Program-made: the position numbers and the translations under genes
Notes under the pieces: generated by a model
The model's database searches: none
Seen by the model: only the letters and a program-made list of their open reading frames with translations
What the model was told of the DNA's origin: nothing
Part shown: piece after piece, positions 15,026 to 22,639 of the stretch
Layout of the letters: each line of letters opens with the position of its first letter
Numbering within the stretch: the stretch's first letter is position 1
Source: an uncultured Alphaproteobacteria bacterium
GTDB lineage: Bacteria > Pseudomonadota > Alphaproteobacteria > Caulobacterales > Aquidulcibacteraceae
Assembly: GCA_902826035.1 (NCBI GenBank)
Contig: CADEDG010000018.1
Location: 1 to 35,197, forward strand
DNA: 35,197 bases
Reading direction: 5' to 3'

Positions 15026-16221
15026 CCGAACGCCGCTTTCGATACCGCGCCATCGACCCGACAGGAGCGACTGTCTCGGAGACGGTGACGGCCGAGAGTC
15101 GCGCCGACGCTCTTCGCCGGCTCACGAGCGAGAAAAAGACCGTCCTTGAACTGTCGGAACTGGGTGTGGAGGCACGCAACAACGCGCGCGCCTCCGGTGA
15201 GGAATCGGTGCTGGTGCTGCGCCAGCTCGCTGTGATGACAAGGGCCGGCGTTGACTTGCTCGAGGGGATCGAGATCATCGCCTCATCGCTGCCGCAGAAA
15301 CCGATGTCCGAGGCGCTCCGCGCGACCGCCGTCAGCCTGCGGCAAGGCGACCGTCTGGCTAAGGCGATGGAGCAGAACGCTCCCTTCTATCCGCCCTACG
15401 TCTACGCTCTAATCCGAGCTGGAGAAGCCAGCGGGCGCCTGCCGCTGGTGTTGGAAGAAGCGGCGCGGCAGCTCGCTTTCGAAAAACGCCTTGCCCGCGA
15501 CATCCAAAATGCGCTTACCTATCCCGCGTTCCTGGTATTGAGTGGCTTGGCGAGCGTCGCTTTCCTATTCTATGTCGTGGTTCCGAAATTCGCTGACATG
15601 CTGCGCAATGCGCGCGCTGACGTCGGCGGTTTGTCCGGCGCCGTGTTGAGCGCTGGTGTGTTTTTTCATGACAATGTCTTGTTGGTGGTAGGTGTAGTCG
15701 CCGCACTTGCTGTCATGATTGTAGCCTTCGCGGCTACCGCCCAGGGTCGCAGAACGCTTGCGGCGATCGCGCACGCGACCCCCGGCCTGCGGCGTTTGCT
15801 CATCACCCGTCAGCGCGCCGCGTGGTCGCGCATCATGGCGTTAGCGCTCGCCGCCGGGGTTGATATTCTAGAAGCCACCAACCTCGCTAGCCAGTCGCTT
15901 CCCGACGGAAAGATCAAGTCGGACGCCGCCGCCGCGATCCCGCTGCTCCGCGCCGGGCGTCCCGTGGACGAAGCATTCCTAAAGTCCAACACGCTCGCAT
16001 CGGTGGACGCCAGTCTGGTGCGTGCAGGGCAACGCTCGGGCGCACTCGGAGAAATGTTTCGCGCCGTAGCCGATCGCAACGACGAAGACATGCGCGACGC
16101 CTTGAAACGCTTCACATTGGTGCTCGAGCCCGCCGCGATTGCGCTGGTCGCCGGCTTCGTCGGGTTAATTGTGCTCGGGTTGGTGTCGGCGCTCGCGAGC
16201 GTCTACGACGCGGTAGGCTGA
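15022..16221 (+). CDS. gspF: Type II secretion inner-membrane platform protein GspF
   Basis: A 399-residue polytopic membrane protein of the GspF/PilC family. It has two repeated cytoplasmic helical domains (about 70-190 and 270-390, each with the conserved LAVMTRAGVDLLEGI-type and IMALALAAGVDILEA-type segments) and three transmembrane regions (about 170-190, 220-245 and 370-395). It starts with the ATG overlapping the gspE stop and ends 1 bp before the prepilin peptidase gene. It forms the central platform working with GspE, L and M. Confidence 0.96.
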   Translation: MTERRFRYRAIDPTGATVSETVTAESRADALRRLTSEKKTVLELSELGVEARNNARASGEESVLVLRQLAVMTRAGVDLLEGIEIIASSLPQKPMSEALRATAVSLRQGDRLAKAMEQNAPFYPPYVYALIRAGEASGRLPLVLEEAARQLAFEKRLARDIQNALTYPAFLVLSGLASVAFLFYVVVPKFADMLRNARADVGGLSGAVLSAGVFFHDNVLLVVGVVAALAVMIVAFAATAQGRRTLAAIAHATPGLRRLLITRQRAAWSRIMALALAAGVDILEATNLASQSLPDGKIKSDAAAAIPLLRAGRPVDEAFLKSNTLASVDASLVRAGQRSGALGEMFRAVADRNDEDMRDALKRFTLVLEPAAIALVAGFVGLIVLGLVSALASVYDAVG

Positions 16222-16222
16222 C

Positions 16223-16840
16223 ATGGATTGGAGCACCTGGCCCCATCTCACTTCTGCCGTCGCAGCGGGCGCATTGGCCACATTTGCAGTGCGTTCGGAT
16301 CTCGGCGTACACTTGCGCCTCGCGGCGCCCCTCATTTTCTCTGCGGCTGGCGCGACCTATTTTCTTGCCGTGGCGCTCAACGCTGCGCCCAGCCAGGCGC
16401 TGGCGATTGCTTCGGTTTCGATTGTGTGTGCGGCGATCGCCGAAATTGATCGGCGCTATTATCTTATTCCTGACGTGCTGGTCGCGGCCCTGATTTGCGT
16501 TGCCGCGCTGTTCCCGTTTGCCGAACCCGGCGATGGCCTCGTCGGCGCGTTATGCCTTGGTGGTTTGTTTTTCGCGGTTCGACAGGGGTTCGCGGGCGCA
16601 GGGCGCGAGGATGCGCTGGGGCTAGGTGATGTGAAGCTCGCCGCCGCGATGGGGTTGCTGCTGGGGCTGCAATTTGGCCTCATCGCAGTAGCGTTAGCGG
16701 GGTTTGCCACCCTCGCCGTAGCAGCGCCCGCTGCGCTTGGCGCCCGCCACGGCGCGACCGCGATCAAAACGCCGTTTGGAATCGGCCTCGCGGCGGCGCT
16801 CACCGCTGTTTCGATCGTGCGCATTTGGGGCGGCGCATGA
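16223..16840 (+). CDS. gspO: Prepilin peptidase GspO, A24 family, catalytic domain only
   Basis: A 205-residue integral-membrane aspartic protease with about six transmembrane segments. The two catalytic Asp motifs are EIDRRYYLIPD (about 74-84) and GLGDVKLAAAMG (about 133-144, GxGD type). The N-terminal cytoplasmic domain of classical PilD/GspO, with its four zinc-binding Cys and methyltransferase activity, is absent, so this may only cleave, or another domain may methylate. It begins 1 bp after gspF and its stop overlaps the gspI start. It is expected to process GspG, I, J and K encoded here. Confidence 0.92.
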   Translation: MDWSTWPHLTSAVAAGALATFAVRSDLGVHLRLAAPLIFSAAGATYFLAVALNAAPSQALAIASVSIVCAAIAEIDRRYYLIPDVLVAALICVAALFPFAEPGDGLVGALCLGGLFFAVRQGFAGAGREDALGLGDVKLAAAMGLLLGLQFGLIAVALAGFATLAVAAPAALGARHGATAIKTPFGIGLAAALTAVSIVRIWGGA

Positions 16841-17238
16841 AGCGCGGACTTCAAGCCGGTTTTAGCGTGGTAGAGGCTCTGGTCGCGGTGGCGATCATGG
16901 CGGTGGCGATCCTGCCGCTTGCAACGCTGCAGGGACAGGTCTCCCGCACCGCGGGCAGGTGGCAACAAATGCAATTGAGCCTCGCCGCCGAACGGAGCGC
17001 CATGGCAATGCTACGCGACCTCAATTTGATGGAGGCGCCAGAGGGCGCGCTTGACCTTGGCGGCGGCCGCGTCCTGCGCTGGCAGGCGCGCCCGATCTCG
17101 AGCGCGGTCGCGACGAATTCCGGCGAGTTCAGCGTGGTACTCTACGCCGTGGAAGCTCAGGTCACCGACGACCACGACCGCGAGATTGCCAAATTCTCGG
17201 TCGATCAAGTGGGCTGGCGGCGCGCCGAGTCGCGCTAA
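16837..17238 (+). CDS. gspI: Minor pseudopilin GspI
   Basis: A 133-residue minor pseudopilin. The leader MKRGLQAG precedes FSVVEALVAVAIMAVAILPL with Glu at +5, the usual prepilin peptidase site. The short globular domain with RSAMAMLRDLNLM fits GspI (relatives have the NLxAExxA-type helix). The ATG at 16837 overlaps the prepilin peptidase stop (ATGA); an in-frame ATG at 16825 is less likely. It is separated from the other pseudopilin genes and closes the plus arm, 12 bp from the convergent SCO gene. Assignment to I rather than H is by size and sequence feel. Confidence 0.82.
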   Translation: MKRGLQAGFSVVEALVAVAIMAVAILPLATLQGQVSRTAGRWQQMQLSLAAERSAMAMLRDLNLMEAPEGALDLGGGRVLRWQARPISSAVATNSGEFSVVLYAVEAQVTDDHDREIAKFSVDQVGWRRAESR

Positions 17239-17250
17239 ACTGCGATTTTC

Positions 17251-17814
17251 TCAGGCCTTGTCGCCGCCGGGTATCAAGCTCCGAAGTCTGCTCTGCAGCA
17301 CATCCGGCGGCGAACCGTACGCGACGACATCGACCGTGCGCCCATGCGCGTCGATCAAAAACACCGTCGCGGTGTGATCCATTGTGTAGTCGCCGCCCTC
17401 AAGCGCCTGCCGCTTGTAGGTCACCTCGTAAACCCGCGCCAAACGAGCGATGGCGTCCGCCGCCCCGGTATAAGCACGCACACGCGGTCCGAAGCCGGTG
17501 AAGTATTCCCGCAACCGCTGCGGCGTGTCGCGCTCGGGATCTATGGTGACGAAATCGATCACAAGACTATTCTCGCCGATCTTGTCCATGGCGTCAGTGA
17601 GTTCGAAGATGGTGACTGGGCAAATGACTGGGCAATGGGTAAACCCAAAAAACAGCGCTCGGGGCGCGCCGTTGAGGGAACCCCAACGCACTTTCTCTCC
17701 GAGATGGTTTGTGAGCACGACCTCGTCAGCGCTGCCCTGCCCGCACGCAGCCAGCACGCCTGCCGCGCCCGCGCCCAACAACAGCATACGTCTCGACGCG
17801 AGTATCCCGCTCAC
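17251..17814 (-). CDS. SCO1/SenC-family lipoprotein
   Basis: A 187-residue periplasmic lipoprotein with a twin-arginine-like start (SRRMLLLG) and lipobox LAAC (Cys24). The SCO thioredoxin fold follows, with FGFTHCPVICP (Cys61 and Cys65) and His147 (MDHTATVFLID), the standard copper ligands. The start is a GTG overlapping the TolC-family gene stop (GTGA), which makes it the last gene of the type I secretion operon; ATG at codon 10 is an alternative. SCO proteins handle copper for CuA centres or act as thiol redox proteins. Why one is coupled to a type I exporter is unclear; copper or redox supply for the secreted oxidases is a guess. Confidence 0.92.
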   Translation of the reverse strand: MSGILASRRMLLLGAGAAGVLAACGQGSADEVVLTNHLGEKVRWGSLNGAPRALFFGFTHCPVICPVTIFELTDAMDKIGENSLVIDFVTIDPERDTPQRLREYFTGFGPRVRAYTGAADAIARLARVYEVTYKRQALEGGDYTMDHTATVFLIDAHGRTVDVVAYGSPPDVLQSRLRSLIPGGDKA

Positions 17815-19154
17815 CGCGCCGCCACACCCTGCCCTAGTAGGACGTTGGTTGACCCGACCGCGACGGCCAACGCCCGTTCTGCAATCATCAAGTCACGTTC
17901 GGCGTCCGCAACTGCGATGCGCGCGCTCAACAATTCTTGTTCCTGGTTAAGCACATCGATCATAGAGCGCTGGCCAAACTGCTGCTCGCGGCGAACGCCG
18001 CGACTGGCGAGTTCGGCCGCTTCCAATCGAAGGCGCGAAGATTCCACACGGGCGCGGGACGACTCTAACAAAGAGAACGCCACCGTCACCGCCTCACGCA
18101 CACGCCGCTGCCCATCGGCCATATCAAAATTCGCGGCGTCGCGCAGATGACGCTGCTGGCGCGTACGCGCCCGCACCGAACCGCCACTAAACAGCGGGAT
18201 CGAGACACGCAAACTGACCGATTGCTCCGTCTCGTAATCCGGTCCGCCGGCCCGCTCCAAATCGGGGATATTCCGGCCGATGTACGATTGCATGACATCC
18301 AAGCGCGAGTGGCTCGTCTCCAAGAATACGCGCATGCGCCCGTTAGCCGCCGCTGCATCTACCGAAGCTTCAGACGCCGAGACGTTAGCCGCCGCCGCCA
18401 CCAACCTGGGATGGTCGGAGGCGATTTCCAGCGCCTGGTCGAGGGTTTGCGGCAACCCAGCCAGCGGCGCCGGCGCCTCCAAGGCGCCTGGCGGACGTCC
18501 GGTGATGCGCATATAAGCCTCGTCCGCCTGTATCACGCGCACCCGCGCCCGAGAAAGATCGGAACGCGCTTGCGCCACTCGCGATTCCGCCTGCGCAACA
18601 TCTGTTCGGGTGAGGAAGCCTTCGCGCTGGTTAGCGCGGGCGAAGCGTTCCTGCTCCTGTAAGTTGGCCAGCAATTGCTCCTGCGCTTCCAACGAGGCGC
18701 GGGATGACCGCGCCTCCCCATAAGCTTGCGCCAGCTCGAGCGCGAGATTTTGAACCGCGTCCTGATAAAGCGCCACCGCAGAAGCAATCTGAGCGCGCGC
18801 CAACCGTGTCGAGGACCACACCCGCCCAGAGCCAAACAACAGCGTAGACGAGCGAAGCGTCGCCACCCAATAATCAGGCAATTCCCGAATGGGCGTAGCA
18901 ATATTGATGGTCTTAGGGAGTTCACTGCGATCGGAATCAACCGCAGCGCCCTCTAACGAAATCTGCGGTAGCAATTCCGACCACGCCAGCGGACGGGCCT
19001 CGCGCACCGCCTCCAAACGCGCCCGCTCCGCCCCCAAAACCGGGCTAGTCACGATGGTCGCCCGAGTTTCTTCCTCGAGCGTTTGTGCGTAGGCAGGCGC
19101 GGCCGCCACCACGGCGACAACCGCCAAACCCAGCATCAGTTCGGATTTGCGCAT
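17811..19154 (-). CDS. TolC-family outer-membrane channel protein of the type I secretion system
   Basis: A 447-residue protein with a Sec signal peptide (to about residue 23, APAYAQ) and the repeated helical pattern of TolC: two similar halves with long amphipathic helices rich in Ala, Glu, Arg and Gln (for example LAQAYGEARSSRASLEAQEQ and VTVAFSLLESSRARVESSRL). TolC trimers form the outer-membrane channel joined by the HlyD-type adaptor. It begins 3 bp after the adaptor gene stop and overlaps the SCO gene by 4 bp. Dedicated placement in the exporter operon argues for type I secretion and not for multidrug efflux. Confidence 0.93.
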   Translation of the reverse strand: MRKSELMLGLAVVAVVAAAPAYAQTLEEETRATIVTSPVLGAERARLEAVREARPLAWSELLPQISLEGAAVDSDRSELPKTINIATPIRELPDYWVATLRSSTLLFGSGRVWSSTRLARAQIASAVALYQDAVQNLALELAQAYGEARSSRASLEAQEQLLANLQEQERFARANQREGFLTRTDVAQAESRVAQARSDLSRARVRVIQADEAYMRITGRPPGALEAPAPLAGLPQTLDQALEIASDHPRLVAAAANVSASEASVDAAAANGRMRVFLETSHSRLDVMQSYIGRNIPDLERAGGPDYETEQSVSLRVSIPLFSGGSVRARTRQQRHLRDAANFDMADGQRRVREAVTVAFSLLESSRARVESSRLRLEAAELASRGVRREQQFGQRSMIDVLNQEQELLSARIAVADAERDLMIAERALAVAVGSTNVLLGQGVAAR

Positions 19155-19157
19155 CGT

Positions 19158-20498
19158 TCAATTCTCTCTGAAGGAACGCCAGACTGACTGGCCTAGCGGC
19201 TCGAGCAAATATTGCAACGCCGTACGCTTGCGTTGCGGGATGACCACCTCGACCGGGAGTCCAGGAAGCAGAGTGAGTTGTCCGCTGCTGGAGGCGCGCG
19301 AAAGCCGCTCGATCTCTTCATGGGACACCCGTATCTCCGCCGTAAAATAATGGCTGCCGTTGCGCTGATCTTCAAAGCGATCCGCTGACAAGCGATGCAC
19401 CACACCACGCGCATAAGGCATTTGACGGCCTTCGAAAGCCGATAGGCGGACGTTCGTCTCCTGCCCCACGCGAACATTGTCGGCGTCCATCGGGCGAATA
19501 TTGACCTGCATGATCATGTCCTGTTCGTCAGGCACAATCTCCAGGATCCGCTCGCCCGGCGCGATCACCGCGCCAGAATTGAAGACGCCAAGGCCAACCA
19601 CCAAGCCTGCCGTGGGCGCGCGCACTCGGGCGCGCTCCAATTGTACCCGCACGGTCTGCAAGCGCGGTTGGACCTCGCCCAATTGCGTCTCGACCACGCG
19701 CAGTTCCTGCGCGATCTGTTGGGCTCGATCTTCGCGGATGGAGAGCGACTGCATCTGCGCTTCGCCGATGCCCTCGCGAGATTGTTCGATCAACCCGAAC
19801 AATTCGGCGCGTCGCCCCTCCAATTCCGCGGCCGTGCGCTCGGCGGCGCGGACGCGTGTTTCAGGAGCGAACCCTTCTGCGTGCAGCGAACGCAAACCGT
19901 TCAACTCTTCGCCCACCAGCGCTTGCTGATGCTCGAGCGAGGCAATTTGTTCGCGATAGCCGGCGATTCGCGCGCTCATCTGCGACTGACGCTGCCCCTG
20001 CACGCCGGTCTGCGCGTAGACCGCCGAGCGGCGCGCGCGCAACTCATCCTGCTGGCGCGCCAGCACGGCGGCGGCGAGCTCAACATATTCTGACGGCAAC
20101 GCGTCCCATAATGCAGGACGCGCAATTTGGTCGCGCCGTCCGCTTTCAGCAATGAGCCGTTCGCGCGATGCTTCGAGCTCGATTGCCTGCACGGCAAGAC
20201 CGCGTTCTTGGGCGACGAGTTCGACAGCCGAGAGTTCGACGAGAATTTGGTTGGCGGCCACGTGATCGCCTTCACGCACCGCAAGGCGCGAGACCACGCC
20301 GCCGTCGCGATGTTGCACAACCTGTCGGTTGCCCGAGACCTTTACCTCGCCGCTGGCGACAACGCCGGCGTCCAGCGGGGCGAACGCCGCCCAAAGCCCG
20401 AAAACGCCAAAAAACAAGGCGATCACGGTTAGCCCGAGCCGACCCTCTACCCAGGGGCCGTCATCTTTTGTTGCGCCATTGGCGTCTTGACTGTTCAT
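19158..20498 (-). CDS. HlyD-family membrane fusion protein of the type I secretion system
   Basis: A 446-residue periplasmic adaptor. It has a short cytoplasmic N-terminus, one transmembrane helix (about 22-40, LTVIALFFGVFGLWAAFAPL), a biotinyl-lipoyl-like half (GVVASGEVKVSGNRQVVQH), a long coiled-coil hairpin (about 110-290), the second lipoyl half (RVRAPTAGLVVGLGVFNSGAVIAPGE shortened: VRAPTAGLV), and a beta-barrel end. This is the HlyD/PrtE pattern. The ATG at 20498 overlaps the ABC gene stop (ATGA); the frame upstream lies inside that gene. It links the ATPase to the TolC-type channel. Confidence 0.95.
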   Translation of the reverse strand: MNSQDANGATKDDGPWVEGRLGLTVIALFFGVFGLWAAFAPLDAGVVASGEVKVSGNRQVVQHRDGGVVSRLAVREGDHVAANQILVELSAVELVAQERGLAVQAIELEASRERLIAESGRRDQIARPALWDALPSEYVELAAAVLARQQDELRARRSAVYAQTGVQGQRQSQMSARIAGYREQIASLEHQQALVGEELNGLRSLHAEGFAPETRVRAAERTAAELEGRRAELFGLIEQSREGIGEAQMQSLSIREDRAQQIAQELRVVETQLGEVQPRLQTVRVQLERARVRAPTAGLVVGLGVFNSGAVIAPGERILEIVPDEQDMIMQVNIRPMDADNVRVGQETNVRLSAFEGRQMPYARGVVHRLSADRFEDQRNGSHYFTAEIRVSHEEIERLSRASSSGQLTLLPGLPVEVVIPQRKRTALQYLLEPLGQSVWRSFREN

Positions 20499-22477
20499 TG
20501 CTGCGCCCCCGCGACAATGCTCGGAACCTGAGTTTTCCCTACTGCGCCGAGCTTCGCAAGTACCCCATGCCGTGGCCCGCACTCTACTATGCGACTTTCT
20601 TGCATCACTATGAGCTTGTCGGCGACATTGATGACGCCCGCTCGGTGCGCAACCACAAACACCGTGCCGCCCCTCGCCTTCACAGCCTCAATCGCCCCGA
20701 CGAGAGCCAGCTCGCCGTCAGCGTCCAGGTGGGAATTGGGCTCATCGAGCACCATGACAACCGGGTCGCCAAACATCGCCCGTGCAAGCGCAATTCGCTG
20801 CGCCTGGCCGGGGGAAACGCCGCTGCCACCGAAGCCCAGTTCCGTCTCGTATCCCCTCGGTAGGCGCAAGATCATCTCGTGCGCTCCCGCCATGACGGCG
20901 GCCTGCACAATCCTTTGGCCAAGCTGATGGGCGCTTTCTGCGTCCGTCTGCATGAAACAGGAAATATTCTCCGCTACGGTCCCATCGAAGAGTTCGATGC
21001 GTTGCGGCAGATACCCGATGTGCTTAGCAAGCGCGGCTTCGTCCCAGTCGGCGTAGCGTGCGCCATCAATGCGCACTGCGCCAGACTTTACGACCGCAGC
21101 ATTGGCGAGCACCCGAGCGAGCGTGGTTTTGCCGGCGCCACTTGGGCCAATGACACCGATGATCTCGCCGGGCCCCGCAACAAACGATGCATTCTGCATT
21201 GATACGGTACGCCCATCTGGAGCCAACGCGGACACCGCTTCGAGCTGGATGCGCCCCTTCGGATCTGGGAGCGGCGTGTGGAGGACGGCCGGCTTGGCCC
21301 CCGCGAATAGCTTTCGCAAGCCCTGGTAGGCGGTGGCCGCCATTCCGATTTGGCGCCAACCGCCAACGATCTGCTCCACCGGTGCGAACGCACGAGCCGT
21401 CAATATTGTGGCCGCGATAATGGCGCCGGCAGAGATTTCCCGTTCCACCGCCAAATAAGCGCCGAGCCCAAGCGCCGCGGATTGCAACATCATCCGCACT
21501 ACTTTGGTCGCGGCCGAATAGGTCGCGCCCTGGAATGCGGCTTCGGTTTGCAGGTCCACGTATTCTGCGCGGGCTTTTGCGCGCCGATTGCGCATTTTCG
21601 CGCTCGAACCCAGCGCATTAATTGTCTCCGCCGAGTTCAGGTCGCCGTCATGGGCGACGTAGAACGTCGCGGCCTTGGCGGACAATTGCGAGAGCGCTCC
21701 CCTGCTCGCCCGTTCGTTTACCAGCGCCAGGGCAGTGATCAGGACGGCGCCGCCAAGCGCCATCATCCCGATCCAGAAATGGATAACGAAGCAAATCCCG
21801 ATGAAAAGCGGCGTCCAAGGCAGGTCCAACAACCCGATGGCGGCGGGGCTGGTCACCCCTTGGCGCAGCGTGTCGATATCCCGTGCGGTGGCCACCGGCG
21901 GGACGCCTTCGCGGCGCGCACGCATGTTCTCCGCTATGACCGCGTCAGATGCGAGCCGTTCGATGCGCAACGCAGCGCGCGAGAGCAGGCGCGAGCGCAC
22001 CGCGTCCAGAATGGCCATCACGCCAAGGCTGACTACTAACACCACGCTCAACAAAATGAGCGTGGCGATGCCACCCGTGGGAATCACGCGGTCATAGACC
22101 TGGAGCATGTAGAGGGAAGGCGCGAGATAAAGCAGGTTAATGGCGCCGCTGAAGAGCAGGATGAGCTTTAAGTGTCCGCGCAAGCCTTTCTTGCCCTCGG
22201 CAAGCACTTCGGACGCCTTGAGCGCCTCGCTGAATTCCTGGGCCGCGCGCGCACCACCCTCCCACGCCGATATTAACCGCTTGGCGGGGCCAGTCTCGGC
22301 GGCTTTGCCCAACAACGCCCTAGCCCCGTCGAGGCGTGGACTGTGCCAAATTCTGCTGGCCCAATCTCCTGCACTTTCACCCGGGCCCCTCTCAGGCGCA
22401 TCACGGGGCTCATCAGGGGGGCCGGCGTCCCTGTTCCGTACAAATCGACCGACCAACGGGAAACGTGAGAAGTCCAT
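20495..22477 (-). CDS. Type I secretion ABC transporter (PrtD-type permease/ATPase)
   Basis: A 660-residue inner-membrane exporter half. Residues 1-95 are a charged Pro/Arg/Glu-rich extension not seen in short PrtD proteins. The transmembrane domain spans about 100-370 and the nucleotide-binding domain about 405-645, with Walker A GPSGAGKT (444-451), signature GSGVSPGQAQR (551-561, the SPGQ form usual in this family), Walker B VVMVLDEP (573-580) and switch His611. No C39 peptidase domain is present, which fits RTX substrates with uncleaved C-terminal signals. It is the first gene of the exporter operon and lies 162 bp downstream of the RTX peroxidase gene, the likely substrate. Confidence 0.95.
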   Translation of the reverse strand: MDFSRFPLVGRFVRNRDAGPPDEPRDAPERGPGESAGDWASRIWHSPRLDGARALLGKAAETGPAKRLISAWEGGARAAQEFSEALKASEVLAEGKKGLRGHLKLILLFSGAINLLYLAPSLYMLQVYDRVIPTGGIATLILLSVVLVVSLGVMAILDAVRSRLLSRAALRIERLASDAVIAENMRARREGVPPVATARDIDTLRQGVTSPAAIGLLDLPWTPLFIGICFVIHFWIGMMALGGAVLITALALVNERASRGALSQLSAKAATFYVAHDGDLNSAETINALGSSAKMRNRRAKARAEYVDLQTEAAFQGATYSAATKVVRMMLQSAALGLGAYLAVEREISAGAIIAATILTARAFAPVEQIVGGWRQIGMAATAYQGLRKLFAGAKPAVLHTPLPDPKGRIQLEAVSALAPDGRTVSMQNASFVAGPGEIIGVIGPSGAGKTTLARVLANAAVVKSGAVRIDGARYADWDEAALAKHIGYLPQRIELFDGTVAENISCFMQTDAESAHQLGQRIVQAAVMAGAHEMILRLPRGYETELGFGGSGVSPGQAQRIALARAMFGDPVVMVLDEPNSHLDADGELALVGAIEAVKARGGTVFVVAHRAGVINVADKLIVMQESRIVECGPRHGVLAKLGAVGKTQVPSIVAGAQQ

Positions 22478-22565
22478 GGCCGCTCCTATGCTTGTTTCGT
22501 GCCTTGCAAGAAACCGTCTTGGAGAACGGGCGCAATAGGACTTGCCCCGCAGGCGTCAAATGCAA

Positions 22566-22595
22566 GCGTGGCGCGCATTTAACTGCGCGCCACGC
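22566..22595 (-). terminator. Strong hairpin between the RTX peroxidase gene and the exporter operon
   Basis: A perfect 12-bp inverted repeat (22566-22577 and 22584-22595; arm GCGTGGCGCGCA) with a 6-nt loop lies 44 bp after the peroxidase stop. There is no adjacent T-run on the minus strand, so it could be a weak or partial terminator, or an mRNA 3'-end stabiliser that lets the secreted protein be made in excess over its exporter. The remainder of 22478-22639 has no gene. Confidence 0.6.
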
Positions 22596-22639
22596 CATTA
22601 GTCTTGATTTGGGTCAGCTGGGCCAGACGGCTCCACCTA

